Positions 51,004-58,484 of a DNA stretch of 64,000 nt are shown piece by piece (the stretch's first letter is position 1; each line of letters begins with the position of its first letter). The position numbers were made by a program, and so were the translations under genes. The notes below the pieces were generated by a model, which was not told the origin of the DNA, ran no database searches, and saw only the letters and a list, made by a program, of their open reading frames with translations. The stretch comes from Collinsella sp. (GTDB lineage Bacteria > Actinomycetota > Coriobacteriia > Coriobacteriales > Coriobacteriaceae), in contig JAHYYJ010000002.1 of NCBI GenBank assembly GCA_019425015.1, positions 186,001-250,000 on the forward strand. Direction: 5' to 3'.

Positions 51004-52089
51004 ATGAAGCCACGTAACATTGCCATCGCCTGCGGTGTCGCGGGAGTCGCCGTCGGCCTTGCCGCTGCCACCGGCACCGTTTATCACAAACAAATCAAGT
51101 CCGCCGCGTCACTCAAACGCTTGACCGGCTACACGGATGGCTATGACCTGTACGCAATCGACATCGCCTACGACTACGATCTTGATCGCATCATCGCCGC
51201 TGGCGTGCGCGATGACCAGGCCTACATCGATGCCGTGGTGGCGCAGGTGCTGCCCGGTGTGCCGGCACATGTCCAGGCGCCCCAGTTTGCCTGCAGCGCT
51301 TTTGTCGCCGTAGATGCCGAAGGCCGCGTGCGTACCGGTCGCAATTACGACTTTAAGGACGACACCTCGGCGCTGCTGGTGCGCAATCACCCACGCGGCG
51401 GCTATGCCTCCATCGGGTTTGCCGCCCTTAACAACCTGGGCGATAACACTCCGCTTGACTCCGTCGCCGGACGCGCCGCCGCACTCATGGGCCCGTTTGC
51501 CCAGCTCGACGGCGTCAACGAATGTGGCGTGTCCATTGCCGTGCTCACCCTGGATTCCAAACCCTGTGACCAGGACACGCAGCGCCCCGTCATCAATACC
51601 TCGCTCGCCATCCGTCTGGTGCTCGACCGTGCCGCCACCACGCAAGAAGCTGTCGACCTGCTTTCCGCCTACGACATGCACGCCATGGCAGGACGCGATT
51701 ACCACTTCTTTATCAACGACGCCACCGGTGACGCGCGCGTAGTAGAGTGGGATCCGCGCGATCCGGACCGCGCTTTCAAAGCGACTCCTGTACGCCAGGT
51801 TACAAACTTCTACGCCTGCTATGGCGACGAAGTGCTGCCCAACCAAAAGAATGGCGAGCTGGGCCATGGTAAAGAGCGCGCCGTCGCAATCGCCGATGTC
51901 CTCGACGCCCATGCCGGCGCCCAAGACGAGGCAGTCGCTTGGAAGGCCCTTCGCGCTGCGGCGCAAGAGCCCAATCCGGAAGACATCACCAGCAATACGC
52001 AATGGTCGGTCGTCTTTGACAATACCGAGCCCGCTGCCGCCATCACGCTGCGCCGCCACTGGGGCAACGTCGATGCCTTCGCACTGTAA
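51004..52089 (+). CDS. Linear amide C-N hydrolase (choloylglycine hydrolase/penicillin acylase superfamily)
   Basis: 361 residues of the Ntn-hydrolase group that includes bile salt hydrolases. The catalytic Cys is in PQFACSAFVAVD at about residue 98, and the family motifs RTGRNYDFKDD and DGVNECGVSIAVLTL follow. The C-terminal NTQWSVVFDN and TLRRHW resemble BSH ends. Unlike classical BSHs, where Cys2 becomes N-terminal, it has about 97 residues ahead of the Cys, starting with a hydrophobic helix (IAIACGVAGVAVGLAAATGTVYH), so it is probably membrane-anchored and needs processing or has another mechanism. It may hydrolyse conjugated amides; bile-salt specificity is unproven. Confidence 0.85.
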   Translation: MKPRNIAIACGVAGVAVGLAAATGTVYHKQIKSAASLKRLTGYTDGYDLYAIDIAYDYDLDRIIAAGVRDDQAYIDAVVAQVLPGVPAHVQAPQFACSAFVAVDAEGRVRTGRNYDFKDDTSALLVRNHPRGGYASIGFAALNNLGDNTPLDSVAGRAAALMGPFAQLDGVNECGVSIAVLTLDSKPCDQDTQRPVINTSLAIRLVLDRAATTQEAVDLLSAYDMHAMAGRDYHFFINDATGDARVVEWDPRDPDRAFKATPVRQVTNFYACYGDEVLPNQKNGELGHGKERAVAIADVLDAHAGAQDEAVAWKALRAAAQEPNPEDITSNTQWSVVFDNTEPAAAITLRRHWGNVDAFAL

Positions 52090-52156
52090 GGAGCCAGGCC
52101 CGTCGACCTTACGTTCCCTGGCGTTGCTTACATTTCCATACGCTTGAGCTAACACG

Positions 52157-52190
52157 TTTTACCCCCGTATCAACAGTGTGCGGGGGTAAA
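52157..52190 (+). terminator. Hairpin between the amide hydrolase and phosphofructokinase genes
   Basis: TTTTACCCCCG / CGGGGGTAAA, 13-base loop. A T-run lies on the upstream side and only CTTATG downstream, so it could act as a terminator mainly in the minus direction or as a bidirectional stop. Confidence 0.45.
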
Positions 52191-52228
52191 CTTATGCGCA
52201 TGTTATAACTTGCCCGGAAGGATTCATC

Positions 52229-53308
52229 ATGCTTAGGATCGGTCTTCTTACCAGTGGCGGCGACTGCCAAGCGCTCAACGCCACCATGCGCGGCATCGTC
52301 AAAACGCTTATAACCAATAGCGAAGAGCCTATCGAGATCTATGGTTTTGAGGACGGCTACCAGGGCCTTATCTACAGCAGGTTCCGTGTCATGACGCCCG
52401 CCGATTTTAGCGGCATCCTCACCCGTGGCGGCACCATCCTGGGCACGAGCCGCACGCCGTTCAAGCGCCTCGACATCCCCGAGGCCGACGGCGTCGAGAA
52501 GGTGCCCGCAATGGTCCACACCTATCACAAGCTGCAGCTCGACTGCCTGTTTATGCTGGGCGGCAACGGATCCACCAAGACCGCCAACCGCCTGCGCGAA
52601 GAAGGCCTCAACGTTATCGCCCTGCCCAAGACCATCGATAACGACACCTGGGGCACCGAGCTGACGTTTGGCTTTACGAGCGCCATCGACGTCGCCACCA
52701 AGTGCATCGACGACATCCACACCACTGCCTCGAGTCACGGCCGCGTGTTTGTCATCGAGATCATGGGCCACAAGGTCGGTTGGATTCCGCTGTATGCCGG
52801 CGTCGCGGGCGGCGCGGACGTCATCTTGATTCCCGAGATCCCCTACGACATGGACAACGTCATCAAGACCATCGAGCATCGCATGGAGACCGGCAGCCGC
52901 TTTACCATCGTAGCCGTCGCCGAGGGCGCTATCTCCAAGGAGGACGCGGCGCTGCCCAAGAAGGAGTACAAGAAAAAGCTCGCCGAGCGCACGAGTCCGT
53001 CGATCGTCTACGACATCGCCAAGGAGATCGAGGCCAAGACTGGTCGCGAGACCCGCGTCGCCATCCCCGGCCACACGCAGCGCGGCGGCCAACCCGACGC
53101 CCAGGACCGCATCTTTGCGACCCAGTGCGGCGTCGAGGCGGCGCTCGGCTGCCTACGCGGCGAGTTTGGCTACATGATTGCCCTGCGTGACGGCAAGATG
53201 TGCCACATGCCGCTCGAGGAGGTCGCCGGCAAGCTCAAATATGTCGACCCCCAGAGCGATCTGGTGCGCGAGGCCAAGGCGTTGGGCATCAGCTTCGGCG
53301 ACGAATAG
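52229..53308 (+). CDS. 6-phosphofructokinase (G104/K124 type)
   Basis: 359 residues, catalysing phosphorylation of fructose-6-phosphate. It has the ATP-binding GLLTSGGDCQALNATMRG, GILTRGGTILGTSR, catalytic TIDND within ALPKTIDND, and the fructose site VIEIMGHKVGWIPLYAGVAGGAD. At the donor site, position 104 is Gly (GGNGS) as in ATP enzymes, and 124 is Lys (PKT), as in PPi enzymes and Streptomyces-type ATP enzymes. Position 103, usually Asp (GGDGS), is Asn. This points to the actinobacterial mixed group; donor preference cannot be fixed from sequence. GGAAGG upstream of ATG 52229. A 188-base nested hairpin overlaps its last codons. Confidence 0.93.
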   Translation: MLRIGLLTSGGDCQALNATMRGIVKTLITNSEEPIEIYGFEDGYQGLIYSRFRVMTPADFSGILTRGGTILGTSRTPFKRLDIPEADGVEKVPAMVHTYHKLQLDCLFMLGGNGSTKTANRLREEGLNVIALPKTIDNDTWGTELTFGFTSAIDVATKCIDDIHTTASSHGRVFVIEIMGHKVGWIPLYAGVAGGADVILIPEIPYDMDNVIKTIEHRMETGSRFTIVAVAEGAISKEDAALPKKEYKKKLAERTSPSIVYDIAKEIEAKTGRETRVAIPGHTQRGGQPDAQDRIFATQCGVEAALGCLRGEFGYMIALRDGKMCHMPLEEVAGKLKYVDPQSDLVREAKALGISFGDE

Positions 53309-53487
53309 CCTCGGCTGGAACCACCCCCCCCATCGGAGGCCCCAGGGCTTACCTCCCAAATCGTCCTCGGACATGTCAAGACCCCGCCGTGCGCTTCGCG
53401 CGGCGGGGTCCTTCCGTCCTGCGGAAAGATTTGGGAGGTAAGCCCTGAGGCCTCCTGCGGTAACTAGGGAGGCCGAGGCTATTCGTC
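53300..53487. repeat. 188-base three-level nested hairpin at the pfk stop codon
   Basis: Outer perfect 16-base arms GACGAATAGCCTCGGC (53300-53315, containing the last pfk codons and stop) and 53472-53487. Middle perfect 19-base arms AGGGCTTACCTCCCAAATC (53344-53362) and 53428-53446. Inner perfect arms ACCCCGCCG (53381-53389) and 53401-53409, with GCGC/GCGC at the tip. No gene lies in 53309-53703. Confidence 0.85.
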
Positions 53488-53587
53488 TTCTTGCTGCAAG
53501 TGCGTGGGCTGAGATTTTGGGATGTTGCAGGCTCTTAGCTGAGAGTAGCACTGACATTTGTCCTGAAATGGCTGGTCGTTAGGGGTT

Positions 53588-53653
53588 GCTACCGGTAGTT
53601 GCGGTAGGGTTGGGGCAGATTCTAACTAGAAATGGTGGTCGCTACCGGTTGTT
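53588..53653. promoter_or_regulatory. Two direct repeats GCTACCGGTWGTT before the HTH gene
   Basis: GCTACCGGTAGTT (53588-53600) and GCTACCGGTTGTT (53641-53653), 53 bases apart (five helical turns). They lie 50-115 bases upstream of the HTH membrane protein gene and may be binding sites for it. Confidence 0.45.
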
Positions 53654-53703
53654 CTCGGCATACTCGGCTCATTCGATTCGACCATCAAACGAAAGGAACC
53701 ACC

Positions 53704-54639
53704 ATGGATCTTGCGATGGCACAGCGCCTCGTCGATCGCCGCAAGGCTGCCGGGCTTTCTCAGGAGGTGCTTGCCGCCCAGCTGGGTGTGAGTCGTCAGG
53801 CTGTCAGTAAATGGGAGCGCAGCGAATCCTCGCCCGATACCGATAACCTTATTGCGCTCGCCGCGCTGTATGGCGTGTCGCTGGATGAGCTGCTGTATGG
53901 GGAGGCGGTGGCTAGCGCTGATGACTCACAGGCTGATGATGAGGCACAGAACAGCAACGCCGGCACCAAAGCTTCAGATAAGGCTGAAGAGGCTGAGGCT
54001 TCTACTGAGCACGCTGATTGCAGCGATAAGCCACTTGTCGATATTTCCCTCGCGCGCGGTATCCACGTCATTGATCCCAATAAAGGCGAGGAAGTCCATG
54101 TTGGTTGGAGCGGCATCCATGTGACCAACGAGCGCAAGGGCGAAGAGGTGCATGTGGGGCCGGACGGCGTGCATATCGATACGCTTGAGGACGATGGACA
54201 TAGCGTGCGCACCAATGACGACGACACCGTCACCATCGACGGCGAGACGTTTTCCAGCTGGAAAGAAGCACACGACAAGCTCGACCATCATGGCAAGCAT
54301 TTCCACACCAAGGTCGGACGTGCATGGAACAAATTCCCCTTCCCCGCACTTGTCACTCTCGCCTATCTGGTGCTCGGCATTGTCTACGGCACATGGGGCA
54401 TGGGGCTTTTCCTCGTCTTTCTGGTTCCCGTCTACTACGCGCTTGGCGACTTTATCGACCAACGCCACTTATCTAAGCTGATCGATGTCGTCTATTCAGC
54501 CAGTGCCGAGGCATGGTTCCTCTACATGTGGCTCTGCCTGGGGCAGCCCCATCCCGCCTGGGTAATCCTCATCACCGTCCCGGTCGTAAAAGCACTCATG
54601 CGTTGGTGCCGTAAACAATGGAAGCATCGCAAGCAATAG
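53704..54639 (+). CDS. HTH transcriptional regulator with membrane domain
   Basis: 311 residues. Start 53704 has AAAGGA upstream. Residues 1-66: XRE-type HTH (MDLAMAQRLVDRRKAAGLSQEVLAAQLGVSRQAVSKWERSESSPDTDNLIALAALYGVSLDELL). An acidic linker follows, then a His-rich segment with a repeated unit (KGEEVHVGWSGIHV / KGEEVHVGPDGVHI, about 130-165). Finally about three membrane helices and a basic tail occupy 205-311. A soluble DNA-binding end plus membrane end suggests a one-component sensor tethered to the membrane. The His/Glu repeats might bind metal; this is speculation. Confidence 0.88.
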   Translation: MDLAMAQRLVDRRKAAGLSQEVLAAQLGVSRQAVSKWERSESSPDTDNLIALAALYGVSLDELLYGEAVASADDSQADDEAQNSNAGTKASDKAEEAEASTEHADCSDKPLVDISLARGIHVIDPNKGEEVHVGWSGIHVTNERKGEEVHVGPDGVHIDTLEDDGHSVRTNDDDTVTIDGETFSSWKEAHDKLDHHGKHFHTKVGRAWNKFPFPALVTLAYLVLGIVYGTWGMGLFLVFLVPVYYALGDFIDQRHLSKLIDVVYSASAEAWFLYMWLCLGQPHPAWVILITVPVVKALMRWCRKQWKHRKQ

Positions 54640-54651
54640 ATGCGGCGTTTG

Positions 54652-54697
54652 CCCAGATAAAACCTGCCAAAATAAACCTGTCCCTTTTTGGCAGGCT
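54652..54697 (+). repeat. CTGTCCC-loop palindrome, copy 9 (type A)
   Basis: Arms AAACCTGCCAAAA (54660-54672) and TTTTTGGCAGG (54685-54695) around TAAACCTGTCCC, with flank GCCCAGAT. The right arm runs into the TAG stop (54696-54698) of the ABC permease gene. Confidence 0.85.
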
Positions 54698-57461
54698 ACT
54701 CGGCGCTCTTGAGGGCGCCGACCATGTCGATCTTATTGAGGGTGCGATTGGTAGCGAGGTTGACGATGATCGTAAAGCCGAAGGAAAGCACCACGGCGAG
54801 CACATAGCTCAGCGGCTCGACCTCAACATCAAAATACAGCGACGGCATCTGCAAAATGTACGTAAAACTCTCGGCCAGCAAGCCGCCCAGCGGCACGCCC
54901 AGCGCAGCGCCGATCGCCGTGAGGATCAACGTCTCCTTGTTGACGTAGTGGTGCACCTCGCCACGGCGGAAGCCCAGCACCTTGATGGTCGCCAGCTCGC
55001 GTTCGCGCTCGGAGATATTCGTGTTGGACAGCGTAAACACCACCACAAACGACAGGCACGCCGCCATAAAGGTCACGAGCACCACGACCGAATTGATAAT
55101 CGTAAAGTTCGCCTCATAGTTTTCCCAATGCTCGGCCGTACTCGAAATCGTAAGCCAACCGTCACCCTTAAGATTCTTGCTAAACGCAATCTGGTCGGCC
55201 GACGAACCCTTAAGCAGCACAAAGACGCCGTTAAGGCGTGCACTTCGACCGAACGCGCGCTCATAGGTGCCCTGCGTCATGTAAAGCGTGTTGCCCAGAT
55301 AGTTGAGCGAGATGTCGCTGACTTTGACCTTGGCAACATTGAGCGACGAATCCTGGACGTGTGCCGTATCGCCCGGCTTGATCCCCAGCACCAGCTGAGA
55401 GCTCTTGCTCAAATACACATCCCCGTCACGCAGGGCGAGCGGTTCTTTGGACTCGTCCTCTAGGCGCACGTAGTCATCCAGGTCGTTCGTGCGGTCATCG
55501 GGCACCACGATCAGCTGCACGGTCTCGCTCTTTCCGCCAAACGTAAAGGTGACGTTGTCGGTCATAATCGGCAGCGTCGAAGTCACAGTCACGTTGGAAT
55601 CATTGGCTGCACTGCGCTCATCCAGTGCCGCGCACGTCTGCGAAAAATCATCGGGATTGGCAACCGCCAGCAGGTCATAGCGCGTGATATGCCCGTACTG
55701 CTTGGGCGACAACGCGACCGACGTATCACGGATGCCCATACCGCAAATCACAAGCGCCGTGCAGCCCGCAATGCCAAAGATGGTCATGAAGGCGCGCTTT
55801 TTGTAGCGGAATAAGTTGCGTGCAGCGACCTTGTTCAAAAAGCCCATGCGGCGCCAGATAAAGCCGATGCGCTCGAGCAAGATGCGCGAGCCGGCGCGCG
55901 GAGCCTTGGGGCGCATGAGCGAGGCTGGGGTCTCGGCCATCTCGTGGCGGCAGGCGATAATCGTGGCGCCCACCACGCCCACGGCAAACAGCGCCACCGA
56001 AACGATTGAGGACACGATGTCGTACGAAAGCAGCATCTGGGGCAGCGAGTACATGTCGTCGAACACCGTAAACAAGAACAGCGGCAGACCCACAAATCCG
56101 ATGATATTGCCGAGCACGCCACCGATCAGACACGCCCACAGCGAGTAGTCCACATATTTGGACAGGATACGCCCGCGTGAATAGCCGAGCGCCTTGTACA
56201 GGCCAATAAGCGTGCGCTCCTCCTCGACCATGCGGGTGGCGGTGGTGAGACTGATAAGCACGGCGACGATAAAGAAGATGAACGGGAACACCGTGGCGAT
56301 GGCCTCGATCGAAGAACTATCGCTCTCGACGCTCGAGTAGCTTGCGATATTGCCGCGGTCCTGGATGTACCAGGTGCATTCGCCCAGGTCGGAGAGCTCG
56401 GCGCGGGCATCGGCGAATTGCTGGTTGGCGGCGGCACGGCGCTGGTCCAGGTCGACCTGAGCCTGCGCACGCTCCTCGCTGCCCTCGGCCATGCGATTGA
56501 TGTTGTCCTGCTCGATCCCAAAGACCATATTCGCCTGACGCTCAGCCGCGTCCAAGCTCGCCGGTGTGTCGACCGTCAGCTCCTGGGCGCGCGCCTTCTC
56601 ACGCTCCTCGCGGATCTTCTCGATATTGCCCTTGACCTCATTGATCTTTGCCGAGTAGGCATCCGAATAGGAGTTGAGGCTCTTGGCTCCCTCGACGACC
56701 ACGTGGACAGCGGAGTAGGAAGAAGATGTCGCGGCATCCTCGCTCACGTAGAACTTGTAGTCCGCAGTCGAAGCAGCGCGAAAGGCGTTGACCGTCGAGT
56801 CGGAGCTCACATCAGTGGGATCGAGAACCTCGGCCGTGATGGTGTAGTCCCCATCGGCAAACTGGTCCTTGGCGCTTTGGTTCGACGAGCTCGCATCGTT
56901 GGCGGCAAAGCTCACCGTATCGCCGATTTTCTTGCCCGAAGCCTTCAAAAAACGTGAGGTCACTGCCACTTCGCCCGAAGTCTCGGGCAGCTCGCCGCGT
57001 ACTAGCACCGGTTGGTCAATATTCTCTTTGGAGAGGCTCTGTACGACGACACGCTCGCGCGTCGTACCCACGGCGGTATAGGCGGTCTCGGTATAGATGC
57101 CCTCGGCCGTCTCGACGCCATCGACCTCTTGGATCGCGGCAAGATCGTCATCGGTCAGACCATAGGTCGACTGCACGTTGATGTCATAGACATTCTGCTG
57201 GTCAAAATAGGCGTCGACCGAATCACACAGGTCCTCGCAGCCCGCCTTAAGGCCGCACATCACGCTCACGCCAAGCGCGGTGATCACAACGATAGACAAG
57301 AAGCGTTTGAGGCTGCCGCGAATCGTGCGGTAGATGCCACGGCGAAAAACCGTCGGCACCATATCGTTTGAGCTTTGGGCGGTACGGTAGGTCGTAAAAT
57401 CCTGCTCGCGCTCCGTGTTCTGCGCGTCGCGGCGTTGACTGTTTTGGCGGTCCTGATTCAT
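54696..57461 (-). CDS. FtsX-like ABC transporter permease (MacB-type, fused two-domain)
   Basis: 921 residues. A charged N-terminus (about 45 residues) is followed by a first helix at about 55 (FLSIVVITALGVSVMCGLKAG). A large extracytoplasmic domain contains a coiled coil (EVKGNIEKIREEREKARAQELTVD). FtsX core 1 (VFPFIFFIVAVLISLTTATRMVEEERTLIGLYKALGYSRGRILSKY) then leads to a second domain (KYKKRAFMTIFGIAGCTALVICGMGIRD) and FtsX core 2 near the C-terminus (ISERERELATIKVLGFRRGEVHHY). Overlaps the ATPase stop. These permeases do not transport through their helices in a classical way; they move peptides or lipoproteins mechanically. Palindrome copy 9 touches its stop. Confidence 0.9.
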   Translation of the reverse strand: MNQDRQNSQRRDAQNTEREQDFTTYRTAQSSNDMVPTVFRRGIYRTIRGSLKRFLSIVVITALGVSVMCGLKAGCEDLCDSVDAYFDQQNVYDINVQSTYGLTDDDLAAIQEVDGVETAEGIYTETAYTAVGTTRERVVVQSLSKENIDQPVLVRGELPETSGEVAVTSRFLKASGKKIGDTVSFAANDASSSNQSAKDQFADGDYTITAEVLDPTDVSSDSTVNAFRAASTADYKFYVSEDAATSSSYSAVHVVVEGAKSLNSYSDAYSAKINEVKGNIEKIREEREKARAQELTVDTPASLDAAERQANMVFGIEQDNINRMAEGSEERAQAQVDLDQRRAAANQQFADARAELSDLGECTWYIQDRGNIASYSSVESDSSSIEAIATVFPFIFFIVAVLISLTTATRMVEEERTLIGLYKALGYSRGRILSKYVDYSLWACLIGGVLGNIIGFVGLPLFLFTVFDDMYSLPQMLLSYDIVSSIVSVALFAVGVVGATIIACRHEMAETPASLMRPKAPRAGSRILLERIGFIWRRMGFLNKVAARNLFRYKKRAFMTIFGIAGCTALVICGMGIRDTSVALSPKQYGHITRYDLLAVANPDDFSQTCAALDERSAANDSNVTVTSTLPIMTDNVTFTFGGKSETVQLIVVPDDRTNDLDDYVRLEDESKEPLALRDGDVYLSKSSQLVLGIKPGDTAHVQDSSLNVAKVKVSDISLNYLGNTLYMTQGTYERAFGRSARLNGVFVLLKGSSADQIAFSKNLKGDGWLTISSTAEHWENYEANFTIINSVVVLVTFMAACLSFVVVFTLSNTNISERERELATIKVLGFRRGEVHHYVNKETLILTAIGAALGVPLGGLLAESFTYILQMPSLYFDVEVEPLSYVLAVVLSFGFTIIVNLATNRTLNKIDMVGALKSAE

Positions 57462-57466
57462 GGGCG

Positions 57467-58168
57467 CTACCACTCGATCGTCTCGATAGGCACAGGATTT
57501 TGCTGGACCGTCTCGCTCTCCACGCGGCCGCTCTTAAAGCGGATCAGGCGATCGGCCATGGGCGCCAGCGCAGAGTTGTGGGTGATGATGATGACCGTAA
57601 TGCCTTGCTTGCGGCAAGTGTCCTGTAGCAGCTGCAAGATCTGCTTGCCGGTTTTGTAGTCGAGTGCACCCGTAGGCTCGTCGCACAAAAGCAGCTTGGG
57701 GTTCTTAGCCAGCGCGCGGGCGATGGATACGCGCTGCTGCTCGCCGCCCGAAAGCTGCGCCGGAAAGTTAGCGAGGCGGTCGCCCAGGCCAACCTGGCGA
57801 AGCGTTTGCTCGGCGTCGAGCGAATCGGGGCAGATCTGCGCCGCGAGTTCGACGTTCTCAAGCGCCGTCAGGTTAGGGACCAGATTGTAGAACTGAAAGA
57901 CAAAGCCGACGTCAGCGCGACGGTATTCCACAAGCTGAGCCTCGTTGGCAGAGCTCACGTCACGCCCGTCCACCGTCACGGTGCCAGAAGTTGCCGTGTC
58001 CATGCCGCCCAGAATGTTGAGGGCCGTGGTCTTGCCGGCACCCGAAGCACCCAAAATGATGGCGAGCTCGCCGCGCTCGACCGTAAAGCTCGCGCCGTCG
58101 AGCGCGTGGATGCGGGCATCGCCCTCGCCGTATGCCTTGATGACGTCTTTGAATTCGATATAGGCCAT
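57467..58168 (-). CDS. ABC transporter ATP-binding protein (MacB/LolD type)
   Basis: 233 residues. Walker A GASGAGKTTALNILGGMD, Q-loop FVFQFYNLVPNLTALENVELA, signature LSGGEQQRVSIARALAKNP, Walker B LLLCDEPTGALDYKTG and H-loop IIITHNSALAPMADRLIRF. The GALD and NLVPNLTALENVE segments are hallmarks of the MacB/LolD group. It starts at ATG 58168. Its stop lies at the start of the big permease gene, so both are translated from one mRNA and form one exporter. Confidence 0.95.
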   Translation of the reverse strand: MAYIEFKDVIKAYGEGDARIHALDGASFTVERGELAIILGASGAGKTTALNILGGMDTATSGTVTVDGRDVSSANEAQLVEYRRADVGFVFQFYNLVPNLTALENVELAAQICPDSLDAEQTLRQVGLGDRLANFPAQLSGGEQQRVSIARALAKNPKLLLCDEPTGALDYKTGKQILQLLQDTCRKQGITVIIITHNSALAPMADRLIRFKSGRVESETVQQNPVPIETIEW

Positions 58169-58215
58169 CGATTAATTCCCATCTGGTCGGATAACTCTTT
58201 AGTATTACCCATTTC

Positions 58216-58266
58216 CCACCTACCAAAAAGGGACAGGTTTATTTTGGCAGGTTTTATATGGGGAAA
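58216..58266 (-). repeat. CTGTCCC-loop palindrome, copy 10 (type A, inverted)
   Basis: Arms CACCTACCAAAA (58217-58228) and TTTTGGCAGGTTT (58242-58254) around AGGGACAGGTTTA, with type-A flank TATATGGGGAAACG. It lies in the leader of the ATPase gene, mirroring copy 3. Confidence 0.85.
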
Positions 58267-58344
58267 CGAGGGCGCGGGCGGGCGCCAAGACTGTCCCAAG
58301 GCAACCATTTGACCCAAACCGCGCCCGCCGCTATGATGCCGCTG

Positions 58345-58424
58345 CGGAATGATTGTCTCCGTTGGGTGCGTCAGTAAAACTGTCGCGTCGCCCTAAACCG
58401 CCTTGTTGCTGATGACTTCTGCTG
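58345..58424 (+). promoter_or_regulatory. Fluoride riboswitch aptamer (crcB type)
   Basis: The 3' half is diagnostic: TAAACCGCC (58394-58402), a short hairpin, then GCTGATGACTTCTGC (58408-58422), matching the AACCGCC...CUGAUGnCnnCUnC core of the class. The 5' half contains CGGAATGATTGTCTCCG and an extra stem GGGTGCGTCAGT...ACTGTCGCGTCGCCC; the match there is weaker. It precedes a CLC-F-type exporter and overlaps a terminator, as an ON switch should. Confidence 0.75.
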
Positions 58425-58471
58425 TTGCGTGATATCCCTTGGGCATCACGCCGCGGCAGGAGTCTTTTTTG
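58414..58471 (+). terminator. Riboswitch expression platform terminator
   Basis: GACTTCTGC (58414-58422) pairs with GCAGGAGTC (58456-58464), with inner GCGTGAT/ATCACGC and CCC/GGG, followed by TTTTTTG. Its left arm is the 3' strand of the aptamer, so fluoride binding would prevent termination. Confidence 0.8.
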
Positions 58472-58484
58472 TTTTGGAGGAGAA

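Noticed and set aside
58315..58350. A second fluoride aptamer at AAACCGCGCCC...CTATGATG
   Set aside because: Resembles the aptamer 3' half only in part, lacks the P2 stem and the CUnC end; taken as coincidence in GC-rich sequence.
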